Below are positions 45,986 to 55,061 of a stretch of 64,000 nucleotides of DNA, one piece after another. The DNA is from IDS-8 sp964424805. Its GTDB lineage: Bacteria > Pseudomonadota > Gammaproteobacteria > Steroidobacterales > Woeseiaceae. Location: positions 1 to 64,000 of the forward strand of contig CAYRKH010000009.1 in NCBI GenBank assembly GCA_964424805.1, read 5' to 3'. The first letter of the stretch is position 1, and each line of letters begins with the position of its first letter. The notes under the pieces were generated by a model. The model ran no database searches, was not told the DNA's origin, and saw only the letters and a program-made list of their open reading frames with translations. The position numbers and the translations under genes are program-made.

Positions 45986-47263
45986 ATGCCGCTGCACGTG
46001 CTCGGGCTGAACCACACCACGGCCCCGGTCGAGATACGTGAGCAGCTCATCTTCGGCGGCGAGGAGGCGGCGCGCGCGCTGTCGGAGGTGACGGAGCTTC
46101 GCGGGGTCCGCGAAGCAGTCGTGCTATCCACCTGTAACCGAACGGAATTCTTCGTCACGGCCGAGGCGCACGGCAGCGCTGCCCTGCGCGCCTGGCTGCT
46201 CGCCGACCAGCGGCTCTCGCTGGCGGCCGAGCAGGCGCTGTTCACGCTGGACGGTGACGCCGCGATCCGGCACCTGTTCCGCGTGGCGTGCGGGCTCGAT
46301 TCCATGGTCCTGGGCGAACCGCAAATCCTCGGCCAGCTGAAGGATGCTTACCGGCTGGCCGAGCAGTCGGGCACGGTGGGGCCGCGGCTCGGCCAGCTCT
46401 TCCGGCATACGTTTTCCGTCGCCAAGAAGGTGCGCACGGAAACGGATATCGGCAACAGCCCCGTGTCGGTCGCGTACGCCGCCGTGACGCTCGCGGGACA
46501 GTTCTTCACCGGGTTGTCGAAACACACGGCGCTGCTCATCGGCGCGGGCGCGACGATCGAGCTGGTTGCGCGGCACCTGCAGGGCAACGGCATCGGGCGC
46601 TTGTTCGTGGCCAACCGGGACGTCGAACGGGCACAGGCGCTTGCCGGCCGGTTCGGCGCGTTCGCGCTGCCGCTGGCAGCGCTCGACGGCACGCTGCCGG
46701 ATGCCGACATCGTGATCAGCTCGACCGCGAGCCCGCACCCGGTGATCTCGCTGGCGCAGATGAAGCAGGCGATTCGCGCACGCAAGCGCCGGCCCGTCTT
46801 TGCCGTCGACATGGCCGTGCCGCGCGACCTCGATCCGGCAATCGGCGAGCTGCCGGACGTCTACGTCTATACCATCGACGACCTCGACAAGGTCGTGCTC
46901 GAGGGCCAGAGCTCCCGGGAAGAGGCGGCCGTCGATGCCGACCGCATCCTGGCGGAGGAAACCCGGCGCTACCTCGAGATCGAGCGCAGCAAGGTGATTG
47001 CACCGGTCATCACCGCGTTGCGCGAGCACGGCGACGGCATCAGGCAGGAGGTGCTCGCGCAGGCGCGGCGGCGGCTGGCGGCCGGTACCGATCCGCAGAC
47101 GGTGCTGGAGTACCTGGCGGGCTCGCTGCTGAAGAAGCTGCTGCACCAGCCGACCGTGCGCCTCCGCGAAGCGGGCGAAGCGTCGGACCAGGCGCTCATC
47201 GACGCGGCGCACGAGCTGTTCGGCATCCCCGGCATCGATGACGATAACGACGCCTCCGCGTGA
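45986..47263 (+). CDS. hemA: Glutamyl-tRNA reductase
   Basis: A 425-residue enzyme for the first step of C5 tetrapyrrole synthesis: it reduces glutamyl-tRNA(Glu) to glutamate-1-semialdehyde with NADPH. It begins MPLHVLGLNHTTAPVEIRE; the catalytic Cys50 lies in LSTCNRTEFF, LGEPQILGQLKDAY follows, and the NADPH fold and the dimer helix end the protein. I chose ATG at 45986 from the family N-terminus. The stop overlaps prfA as GTGA. The leader of the gene may be structured. Confidence 0.96.
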   Translation: MPLHVLGLNHTTAPVEIREQLIFGGEEAARALSEVTELRGVREAVVLSTCNRTEFFVTAEAHGSAALRAWLLADQRLSLAAEQALFTLDGDAAIRHLFRVACGLDSMVLGEPQILGQLKDAYRLAEQSGTVGPRLGQLFRHTFSVAKKVRTETDIGNSPVSVAYAAVTLAGQFFTGLSKHTALLIGAGATIELVARHLQGNGIGRLFVANRDVERAQALAGRFGAFALPLAALDGTLPDADIVISSTASPHPVISLAQMKQAIRARKRRPVFAVDMAVPRDLDPAIGELPDVYVYTIDDLDKVVLEGQSSREEAAVDADRILAEETRRYLEIERSKVIAPVITALREHGDGIRQEVLAQARRRLAAGTDPQTVLEYLAGSLLKKLLHQPTVRLREAGEASDQALIDAAHELFGIPGIDDDNDASA

Positions 47264-48342
47264 AGGAATCGATACGCCACAAGCTGGAAGGCACGCGCGA
47301 CCGGTTCGAGGAAATTGCCGCCCTGCTCTCGGACCCGGACGTGATCGGGAACCAGGACCGTTTTCGCGACCTGTCGCGCGAGTATGCGCGGCTCGAGTCG
47401 GTCGTGAGCCTTTTCGGGCGATACGAGAGCGTCGCGCGCGACATTGCCGCGGCCGAGGAAATGGCCGCCGACAGCGACCCGGAGCTGAGAAGCATGGGCG
47501 AGGACGAGCTGGAAACGCTCGGCAAGCAGCGGGACGCGCTGCAGCTCGAACTGCAGAAGGCGCTCATACCACCGGATCCGCACGACGAAGCCAACGTGTT
47601 CCTCGAGATCCGTGCCGGCACGGGCGGCGACGAAGCGGCCATTTTTGCCGGCGACCTGTTCCGCATGTATTCCCGGTACGCGGAGCTGCGCGGCTGGTCG
47701 ATCGAGGTCATCAGCGCCCGCGAGGGGGAGCACGGCGGCTACAAGGAAATCGTCAGCCGCATCTCGGGCAGCGGCATCTATGCGCGCCTCAAGTTCGAAT
47801 CGGGCGCCCACCGCGTGCAGCGCGTGCCGGCGACGGAATCGCAGGGGCGTATCCACACCTCTGCCTGCACCGTGGCCGTGCTGCCGGAACCGGAAGACGT
47901 CGAGGAGATCGAGATCAACCCCGCCGACCTGCGCACCGACACCTTCCGCGCCTCGGGTGCCGGCGGCCAGCACGTGAACAAGACCGACTCCGCCGTGCGC
48001 ATTACGCACCTGCCGAGCGGCATCGTCGTGGAATGCCAGGATGAGCGCTCACAGCACAAGAACCGCGCCCGGGCGCTGTCGCTGCTGAAGGCAAAGCTGC
48101 TGGACGCGGAGATTTCGCAGCGCGAAACGGAGCAGGCGCAGCAGCGGCGCTTGCTGGTCGGCTCCGGGGACCGGTCCGAACGCATCCGCACCTACAATTT
48201 CCCGCAGGGGCGGGTGACGGATCATCGCGTCAACTTGACGCTTTACAAGCTGCAGGAAATCCTGGAGGGCGATCTCGACCCGATCATCGATCCGCTGGTA
48301 AGCGAGCACCAGGCGGACCAGCTCGCGGCGCTCGGCGGCTGA
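47260..48342 (+). CDS. prfA: Peptide chain release factor 1
   Basis: A 360-residue RF1, which reads UAA and UAG. The stop-reading PxT motif is PAT (RVPATESQGR) and the catalytic GGQ is in FRASGAGGQHVNK. The start is GTG, overlapping the hemA stop by four bases. prmC, which methylates the GGQ Gln and usually follows prfA, is 6.7 kb away. RF1 is needed for the UAG stops supplied by the repeats of this genome. Confidence 0.97.
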   Translation: MKESIRHKLEGTRDRFEEIAALLSDPDVIGNQDRFRDLSREYARLESVVSLFGRYESVARDIAAAEEMAADSDPELRSMGEDELETLGKQRDALQLELQKALIPPDPHDEANVFLEIRAGTGGDEAAIFAGDLFRMYSRYAELRGWSIEVISAREGEHGGYKEIVSRISGSGIYARLKFESGAHRVQRVPATESQGRIHTSACTVAVLPEPEDVEEIEINPADLRTDTFRASGAGGQHVNKTDSAVRITHLPSGIVVECQDERSQHKNRARALSLLKAKLLDAEISQRETEQAQQRRLLVGSGDRSERIRTYNFPQGRVTDHRVNLTLYKLQEILEGDLDPIIDPLVSEHQADQLAALGG

Positions 48343-48361
48343 TTTTCGCGGCCCCGGGGGT

Positions 48362-50839
48362 TCACTCGATTCTGTAGCCGATGCGAACGCCGTACCAGCG
48401 GGGTTTGCCGAAGGCCTCCTCGTTGCAGCCGCACAGGGTCGCGAGATCGAACCCGGAGGTCTTGTAACGCTCATCGAGGAGATTGTCCGCGAAAACGGAT
48501 GCGGTCCAGCGGCCATCCTGAGCGGTCCAGGAGGCCTGCACATTGAGCAGGGTGTACGCATCCATCTCGTCTGCCCGGAAATTGCGCAGGTTGTGATAGC
48601 GGCTGTCCGTGTAGCTGCCGTCGACCTGGAGGGCGAGCGACCCGTTCACGGCAGGAGCCTCCCACTCGTACCGGGCAAGCGCGCCAAACGTCCATTCCGG
48701 CGTGTACGTCGGCCTCACGTCGCGAAGCACCCCGGGAGCGATCGGAAGATCCTCGACCACGGCATCCACCCACGACGCCGTGAAAAGCAGATCGAGACCG
48801 TCGACCGGCCGGGTATTGATCTGCAGCTCGGCGCCCTTGTAGGTCGCATCCGCGTTCTGGATGATCCCGGACGTCAGCGCAAAGACGAAGGCCTGGTAGT
48901 CGGAATAGTCGTACCAGAAGGCGCTGGCGTTGACGGTCGTCGTGCCGCCGGCGAGGGTCGACTTGAAGCCGGCTTCGTACGCCGTCAGCACCTCTTCGCC
49001 GTACGGGATCGCCGAGTCGGGTATGGCGGGTGCAAAGTCGTTGAGCTTTGCGTTGAAGCCGCCTGCCTTCACACCGCGGTTGATCCCGCCGTAGAACAGG
49101 AGGTCGTCGGTCGGGCGATACTCGAGCTGCAGCTTGCCCGCCCAGAGGGTGTCGGCGCTGGTGCCCGTAAACGACGGGTATCGGAGGCCGCCCCCGTCGG
49201 GGCTGACGGGGACAGGAAGGGGCTCCTGGTCGTCGTCGATGGTCTCGTCCCGGATACTCGCGAACCAGAAGTTGTCGTACTGGTAATCCTTCTCCTCGCG
49301 AATGACGCGGACGCCCGCGATGAGGGTGAAGGTGTCGGTCAGGTCGAAGTCGACCTGGCCGAACGCCGAGTACGAATCCGTCCTCATGTCGACGAAGATC
49401 GGGCTCTCCGTCGGCATGCCGTCGAAGAACAGCAGCGATATCGGCGAATCAGGGGAGAATGCGAGCCCCTGCGCATAGTCGACGTCGATCATCAGGTAGT
49501 AGAGCCCGGCGACCCAATGGAACGCATCGCTCCCGCCGTCGAGGCGGAACTCCTGTGTGAACGTGTCGTGCTCGGCTTCCTGCAGCACCAGGCTCTGTGG
49601 CGCCGGAGAGGTATCCACGTCCAGGGACTGCAGCTTGTCGAAATACATGTAGTGGGTGATCGAGTGCAGCGTCGTGTCACCCAGGCTCCACTGGATGTTT
49701 CCCGTCAGCCCCCGGGTGTTGTACTCATTGAAATCATCGAGAGCGTGGTCCGCCGAAACCCTGAACCCGTCGCCGTCGGCCTCGCGGTAACCGAAGAGGT
49801 CGCCACCCACTGCCGGACGTACGGAGTCCTCGTTCACTCCGGGAATCTCGCCGTCGAGGAACGAGATCGGCAGGCAGCCGCCGGTCTCGGCGGATATCGC
49901 TTCGCAGCCCTGGGGGTCGTTCTCGGCAAAGATGGTATCGACCTGGGAACCGGCCGCGTTCAGTATCGCCGTCACCGCACGATGCTGGTGCGCGGCGGTG
50001 GAGATTTTTTGTCTTCCCGCGAAGGCGCTCAGATTCACCTGTGCCGCGGCGCCATCCCACTGGAGCTGTCCCCGTACCGCCCATTGATTGTCGTTCCAGT
50101 AGTCCTCTGCTCCGGACGGCGAACCCTGGAACGGCTCACCCGTCAGCGGGTTTACCGTATTGCCCTCCGGGTATACGTTTTCGTAGATCTCGTCATGACG
50201 GTTGTACAACAGGGAAAAGCGCCCCGACAGCGCATCGGACAGGGGCCCGCCGACGGCGCTTTCCAGTCTCATGTGGTCGTGGGAGCCGTAGGTGACGTCG
50301 GCGAAAGCCTCGAAATGGTCGGTGGGTCGCCGCGAAATGAAGTGTACGAGGCCGCCGGTTGCATTGCGGCCGAAAAGCGTACCTTGCGGGCCTTTCAGGA
50401 CCTCGACGCGCTCGAGGTCGAACAGCGCGAATACCTGGCCCTGCGGTGCCGCGATATAGCCCTCGTCGATGTAGACGGCATTCGGCGGCTCGGTGTGGTC
50501 GGCAAAGTCGTTTTGCGTGACCCCGCGAATGCTGAACTGCCGGCTCTGGCCACCCGCCGATGCCGAGATACTGACCCCGGGCGTGAGGTTCGCGATGTCG
50601 GTACTCTCGATGAGCCCGAGTTCCTGGACCTGCCGCCCCGAGAACGCCGTCATGCTGATGCCGACGTCCTGGATATTCTGTTCGCGCCGCTGGGCGGTGA
50701 CCACGATCTCCTCGCGTACGCGCGTGTCCTCGTCCGGCCCACTCGGCTCCTGTCCGGACGCGATCGGGATCGACAGAACAAGGTACGACAGCGCCGGAAC
50801 CACGGCGCCCGCAAGCCAGGTACGATCGGCAACGGCCAC
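48362..50839 (-). CDS. TonB-dependent outer-membrane receptor
   Basis: An 825-residue receptor. A signal peptide (about 1-29, ending ASG) is followed by a plug domain starting EEIVVTAQRREQNIQDVGIS, with GVTQNDFADHTEPPNAVYID and KGPQGTLFGRNATGGLVHF, then a 22-strand barrel ending in VRIGYRIE. The plug sequence is the type common in marine Gammaproteobacteria and sphingomonads, with many possible ligands. The substrate is unknown. The start is GTG with GGGGGAG six bases upstream. It is the last gene of the minus-strand sulfur block, so a link to a sulfur or peptide compound is possible. Confidence 0.92.
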   Translation of the reverse strand: MAVADRTWLAGAVVPALSYLVLSIPIASGQEPSGPDEDTRVREEIVVTAQRREQNIQDVGISMTAFSGRQVQELGLIESTDIANLTPGVSISASAGGQSRQFSIRGVTQNDFADHTEPPNAVYIDEGYIAAPQGQVFALFDLERVEVLKGPQGTLFGRNATGGLVHFISRRPTDHFEAFADVTYGSHDHMRLESAVGGPLSDALSGRFSLLYNRHDEIYENVYPEGNTVNPLTGEPFQGSPSGAEDYWNDNQWAVRGQLQWDGAAAQVNLSAFAGRQKISTAAHQHRAVTAILNAAGSQVDTIFAENDPQGCEAISAETGGCLPISFLDGEIPGVNEDSVRPAVGGDLFGYREADGDGFRVSADHALDDFNEYNTRGLTGNIQWSLGDTTLHSITHYMYFDKLQSLDVDTSPAPQSLVLQEAEHDTFTQEFRLDGGSDAFHWVAGLYYLMIDVDYAQGLAFSPDSPISLLFFDGMPTESPIFVDMRTDSYSAFGQVDFDLTDTFTLIAGVRVIREEKDYQYDNFWFASIRDETIDDDQEPLPVPVSPDGGGLRYPSFTGTSADTLWAGKLQLEYRPTDDLLFYGGINRGVKAGGFNAKLNDFAPAIPDSAIPYGEEVLTAYEAGFKSTLAGGTTTVNASAFWYDYSDYQAFVFALTSGIIQNADATYKGAELQINTRPVDGLDLLFTASWVDAVVEDLPIAPGVLRDVRPTYTPEWTFGALARYEWEAPAVNGSLALQVDGSYTDSRYHNLRNFRADEMDAYTLLNVQASWTAQDGRWTASVFADNLLDERYKTSGFDLATLCGCNEEAFGKPRWYGVRIGYRIE

Positions 50840-50904
50840 GATAGTCTCCCCCTCAAGCCCGCCGCGCAGGCACCGGCGGCCGGCATTTAGCGAACGTTAT
50901 TCAG

Positions 50905-50932
50905 TATGTACCTGTCCGAATCGTGGCGTCAA
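50905..50932 (-). promoter_or_regulatory. Promoter candidate for the TonB receptor
   Basis: TTGACG at 50927-50932 and TACATA at 50905-50910 on the minus strand, 16 bases apart, in the 130-base gap before the receptor. The -35 is good, the -10 weak. Confidence 0.35.
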
Positions 50933-50969
50933 TCCTCCGTCACCGGCAGCACGAATACCGCGACGGCGC

Positions 50970-52127
50970 TCAGCCGAGCGCCCGGTCCAGGTCCGCGACC
51001 AGGTCCTCCAGGTCTTCCAGCCCGACCGACAGCCGGATGAGCTGGTCGCTGATGCCGAGCTCCGCGCGCTTTTTGGCCGGCACCGACGCGTGCGTCATGA
51101 TCGCCGGGTGATCCACGAGGCTTTCCACGCCCCCGAGGCTCTCGGCGAGGGCAAACACCTCGCAGCGCTCGAGGAACGAGCGCGCCTCCGGCAGGCCGCC
51201 CTTGATGAAGAAGGTAACGATGCCGCCGCCGGAGCCGCTCATCTGCGACCGCGCGAGCGCGTGCTGGGGATGCGATTCGAGCCCGGGGTAGAGCACGCTC
51301 TCCACGCGGTCGTCGTTCTCCAGCCAGCGCGCGACGGCCGCTGCGTTCTTGCAGTGCCGCTCCATGCGCACGTCCAGCGTCTTCAGCCCGCGCAGCGCGA
51401 GAAAGCAGTCGAACGGTCCCGGCACCGAGCCGATCGAGTTCTGCAGGAACGCGAGCTTTTCGGCCAGCTCCTCGCTGGCGGTGACGGCAATGCCGCCCAC
51501 CATGTCGGAATGCCCGTTCAGGAACTTGGTCACCGAATGCATGACGATGTCGCAGCCGGCTTGAAGCGGCCGCTGCAGGTAGGGCGTAGCGAAAGTGTTG
51601 TCGGCGACGACGAGGATGCCGCGGTCGTGCGCGATGCTCACCACGGCTTCGAAATCCACGAGCTTCAGCAGCGGGTTGCTCGGGCTTTCGATCCAGATGA
51701 GGCGCGTATTGTCGCGCAGCGCATTCTCCAGGTTGGCCGGCCGGCTCAGGTCCACGAAGCTGAAGTCCAGCCCCGCGCTACGGCGGCGCACGCGTTCGAA
51801 AAGGCGCGTCGTGCCCCCGTAGATGTCGTCCATCGCGACGACGTGGCTGCCGGAATCGATGAGCTCCAGGATGGTGGCGGTGGCGGCCATGCCGGAGCTG
51901 AACGCGAAGCCGAATCGCCCCGATTCGAGATCGGCCACGCAGCGCTCCAGCGCCTGCCGGGTCGGGTTGTGCGTGCGCGAATACTCATACCCCTGGTGCA
52001 CGCCCGGGCTCTTCTGAACGTACGTCGACGTGGCATAGATAGGCTGCATGATCGCGCCCGTGCTCGGGTCGGGCTGCTGGCCCGCGTGGATCGCGCGGGT
52101 GGCAAATTTGCTGTCCTTGTCGGTCAT
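50970..52127 (-). CDS. Cystathionine gamma-lyase/synthase-family PLP enzyme
   Basis: A 385-residue Cys/Met-metabolism PLP enzyme. The PLP Lys is in MHSVTKFLNGHSD near residue 198; YSRTHNPTRQALE, SSGMAATATILEL and the Arg-binding RLSVGLED at the end are standard. With cystathionine beta-synthase four bases upstream, cystathionine gamma-lyase in reverse transsulfuration (cystathionine to cysteine, 2-oxobutyrate and ammonia) is the best reading; cystathionine gamma-synthase cannot be excluded by sequence alone. Confidence 0.9.
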   Translation of the reverse strand: MTDKDSKFATRAIHAGQQPDPSTGAIMQPIYATSTYVQKSPGVHQGYEYSRTHNPTRQALERCVADLESGRFGFAFSSGMAATATILELIDSGSHVVAMDDIYGGTTRLFERVRRRSAGLDFSFVDLSRPANLENALRDNTRLIWIESPSNPLLKLVDFEAVVSIAHDRGILVVADNTFATPYLQRPLQAGCDIVMHSVTKFLNGHSDMVGGIAVTASEELAEKLAFLQNSIGSVPGPFDCFLALRGLKTLDVRMERHCKNAAAVARWLENDDRVESVLYPGLESHPQHALARSQMSGSGGGIVTFFIKGGLPEARSFLERCEVFALAESLGGVESLVDHPAIMTHASVPAKKRAELGISDQLIRLSVGLEDLEDLVADLDRALG

Positions 52128-52131
52128 TTCC

Positions 52132-53496
52132 TCAACTCTGTTTACGCAGGTAGTTCAAAACGTCGGAGCGCGTGATCAGGCCGAGGAACTGGTCCTCGTC
52201 GAGCACGGCCGCGTACGGCTGCACCTGCAGCATCGCAACGAGATTGTTGATACTCGTATCCTTGTCGACCTGGATGTAGGCGGTTTGCATGGCATCTTTC
52301 ACCGGACGGTGCATCAGGTCGGGATGACCGAACACGAAGCGTATGATCGCATCTTCGGTCAGCACGCCGACGAGCTTCCCTTCGTCCATCACCGGCAGCT
52401 GCGAGAAGCCGGCGTTGCGCAGCCGGTTGTGCGCGGTGGTCAGGACATCGGACGGGCTGACGGTGATCGTCGCCCGCTCGCCGTGCGGACGGCCGATCAG
52501 GTCGCGCAGGTCACCGTAGGATTCGCGCTCGATGAAGCCCTGGTCCTCCATCCAGAAGTCATTGTAAAGCTTGGATAAATACTTATTCCCGGTGTCGCTG
52601 GCAAAGGTGACGACACGTTTCGCTTCCGTCTGCTCGCGGCAGTATTTCAGCGCCGCGGCGACCTGCGTGCCGGTGGACGAGCCGGCGAGTATGCCTTCCC
52701 TTCTCAGCAGCTCGCGCGCGGTGCTGAACGATTCGGCGTCGCTCACGGCATAGGCTTTCCTGACGCGGCTGAAATCCGCGATCGAGGGGATGAAGTCCTC
52801 GCCGATGCCTTCCACGAGCCAGCCGGCGTTCTTCTCCCTGAGCTCGCCTTCATTGATGTATTCGGCGAGCACCGACCCGACCGGGTCGGCAAGGATGATG
52901 TCCACCTGCGGCGCGTGTCGTGCAAGAAAAGCGCTGATGCCGCTGACGGTGCCGCTCGAGCCGACGCCGAGGACGATCGCGTCCAGGTCGCCGCCCATCT
53001 GCTCGAGCACCTCGGGACCCGTGGTCTTCTCGTGCGCGAGCGGATTGTCGGGGTTGCCGAACTGGTTGATGAAGTAGGCGCCCCGCTCCTGTGCGATACG
53101 CTTGCCGAGGTCCTGGTAATACTCGGGATGACCCTTCGACACGTCCGAGCGCGTCAGCACGACCTCCGCCCCCATTGCCCGCAGGTTGAAGATCTTCTCC
53201 TGGCTCATCTTGTCGGGCAGCACGAGGACCAGGTGATAACCCTTCTGCGCCGCCACCAGCGCCAGCCCGATGCCGGTATTACCGGCCGTGGCTTCGACCA
53301 CGGTCGCGCCGGGCTTCAGGTCGCCCCGCCGTTCCGCTTCCTCGATCATCGCGATGCCGATGCGGTCCTTCACGGAACCGCCGGGGTTCATGAACTCGAG
53401 TTTGACGAACAGCCGGCAGGGACCGGTGTCTAGCCGGGTAATCTCGAGCATCGGCGTCCTGCCGACCATGTCGAGGACGCTGGAGTAGACGTTCAT
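52132..53496 (-). CDS. Cystathionine beta-synthase
   Basis: A 454-residue enzyme with a catalytic PLP domain (about 1-320) and a C-terminal pair of CBS domains (about 330-450). The PLP Lys is in NPGGSVKDRIG near residue 40, and EATAGNTGIG and GVGSSGTVSGI are the cofactor loops. It makes cystathionine from homocysteine and serine. The CBS pair (TITVSPSDVLTTAHNRL, QVDKDTSINNLVAML) may bind SAM-like or adenosine ligands. I chose ATG at 53496 at the family start; an upstream ATG at 53532 is possible. The haem-binding extension of the human enzyme is absent. Confidence 0.92.
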   Translation of the reverse strand: MNVYSSVLDMVGRTPMLEITRLDTGPCRLFVKLEFMNPGGSVKDRIGIAMIEEAERRGDLKPGATVVEATAGNTGIGLALVAAQKGYHLVLVLPDKMSQEKIFNLRAMGAEVVLTRSDVSKGHPEYYQDLGKRIAQERGAYFINQFGNPDNPLAHEKTTGPEVLEQMGGDLDAIVLGVGSSGTVSGISAFLARHAPQVDIILADPVGSVLAEYINEGELREKNAGWLVEGIGEDFIPSIADFSRVRKAYAVSDAESFSTARELLRREGILAGSSTGTQVAAALKYCREQTEAKRVVTFASDTGNKYLSKLYNDFWMEDQGFIERESYGDLRDLIGRPHGERATITVSPSDVLTTAHNRLRNAGFSQLPVMDEGKLVGVLTEDAIIRFVFGHPDLMHRPVKDAMQTAYIQVDKDTSINNLVAMLQVQPYAAVLDEDQFLGLITRSDVLNYLRKQS

Positions 53497-53612
53497 CGGT
53501 ATGAAGAATCGCGGTACCGTAGGGGGCCCCATGGTACGCCATGGCTTCCCCCCGCTCTAGTGATGCGCAGCGGTGGGTAGGGCACCGCTCCGGGTAGAGC
53601 AGCTCCGCCCGG

Positions 53613-54971
53613 TCAGCCGCCGCGCGGCCGCGCCAAATACTCGCGCTTCTGGCGCACCAGCACGCCCGCCAGCAGGATCAGCGCGACCAGGTTCGGCGCC
53701 GCCATCAAACCGTTCAGGGTATCGGCGATACTCCAGATCAGTTGCAGGCCGCCAACGGCACCGACGTACAGGAACGCGAGGAACACCAGCCGGTATGGCA
53801 ACACGACCTTGCGGCCGAACAGGTATTCCCAGCTCTTTTCGCCGTAGAAGTTCCAGGTCAACATCGTCGTATACGCGAACAGCGCAATCGATATCAGCAC
53901 GAGGTAGCCGCCGGGGCCGGGCAGTCCGGTCGAAAAGGCCTGGCTGGTCAGTTCGGCTCCTGTCCGGCCGCCGGTCATCACGCCGGTGACCAGTATCACC
54001 ATGGCCGTCATCGTGCACACGACCAGCGTATCGATGAACACCTCCCACATTCCCCAGAGGCCTTGCGCGAAGGGCGTGTTGCGGGCCTGCGCGTGCACGA
54101 TGGACGCGGAACCGAGTCCCGCTTCGTTCGAGAAGATGCCGCGCGCAACGCCGTAGCGAATCGCCTCGGCGACGGCGGCCCCCGCAAAGCCGCCGGCGGC
54201 CGGAGCCGGACTGAACGCATACTCGAAAATGGTTGCAAACGCCGCCGGGATGGCCGTGAAATTAAGGGCCAGCACGCCGAGCGATCCGGCGATGTACACG
54301 AGCGCCATGAATGGAACGATCTTCTCGGCCGTGTGGGCGATGCGCTGGATGCCGCCGAGCGTCACGGCTCCGACCAGCACCACCAGCGCAATGCCGGTTG
54401 CCCAGGATGGGATCGAGAAGCCGGTTGACAGGGCATGCGCGACGGTATTCGATTGCACCATATTGCCGATGCCGAATGCCGCGAGCCCCGCGAAGAAAGC
54501 GTACAGCAGGGCAAGCCACTTCCAGCGCGCGCCGAGGCCATTCTCGATGTAATAGAACACGCCGCCCGACACGCGGCCATCGGCATCGACCTGCCTGAAC
54601 TTCACACCCAGGGTGGCTTCGGCCATTTTTGTGGCCATGCCGACCAGCGCAACCATCCACATCCAGAAGATCGCGCCGGGCCCGCCGAGCGCAATCGCGG
54701 TCGCCACACCCGCGATATTGCCGACGCCGATAGTGCCGGCCATTGCCGATGCAACCGCCTGGAACGGGGTGATGGCGCCTTCCTGCGCCTCTGCATCGCG
54801 ACGGAAAAACGTGCCGAAGGTCCGGCGCCACGCATGACCGAGGTGGGTAAACTGGAAAAAGCCGAGACGGATCGTGAGGTACAGGCCCGTGCCGGCCAGC
54901 AGCAGCATGAAAGGCGGTCCCCACACGATCCCGTTGACGAAATCGTTCGCCGCGATTATCCACTCTCGCAT
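53613..54971 (-). CDS. Alanine/glycine:cation symporter (AGCS family)
   Basis: A 452-residue membrane protein with about eleven helices. Family patterns are clear: MAGTIGVGNIAGVATAIALG, FSNEAGLGSASIVHA and GAEKSWEYLFG-like NFYGEKSWEYLFGRK. It imports a small amino acid with Na+. I chose ATG at 54971 with GGGGGAG upstream. It is the first gene of the sulfur block, 116 bases before the beta-synthase. Uptake of serine, alanine or glycine could supply the synthase, but this is inference. Confidence 0.9.
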   Translation of the reverse strand: MREWIIAANDFVNGIVWGPPFMLLLAGTGLYLTIRLGFFQFTHLGHAWRRTFGTFFRRDAEAQEGAITPFQAVASAMAGTIGVGNIAGVATAIALGGPGAIFWMWMVALVGMATKMAEATLGVKFRQVDADGRVSGGVFYYIENGLGARWKWLALLYAFFAGLAAFGIGNMVQSNTVAHALSTGFSIPSWATGIALVVLVGAVTLGGIQRIAHTAEKIVPFMALVYIAGSLGVLALNFTAIPAAFATIFEYAFSPAPAAGGFAGAAVAEAIRYGVARGIFSNEAGLGSASIVHAQARNTPFAQGLWGMWEVFIDTLVVCTMTAMVILVTGVMTGGRTGAELTSQAFSTGLPGPGGYLVLISIALFAYTTMLTWNFYGEKSWEYLFGRKVVLPYRLVFLAFLYVGAVGGLQLIWSIADTLNGLMAAPNLVALILLAGVLVRQKREYLARPRGG

Positions 54972-55061
54972 TGCGTCTCCCCCGGTCGCCGGACGGCAGT
55001 TTAACGTTTTGTTTGGATATGATAACGGCTTCAGGCCTTTGAACACCCGCCGGACCAGGAC

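Noticed and set aside
48593..50890. Very long open frame antisense to the TonB receptor (similar ones at 4827-7424 and 56935-59511)
   Set aside because: In GC-rich DNA the strand opposite a real gene often lacks stops. The translated products are Arg/Asp/His/Val-rich with no domain, while the minus-strand proteins have clear families.
48343..55061. Mobile element carrying the sulfur block
   Set aside because: No integrase, transposase, terminal repeats or tRNA attachment site was found at either side, so only rearrangement can be claimed.
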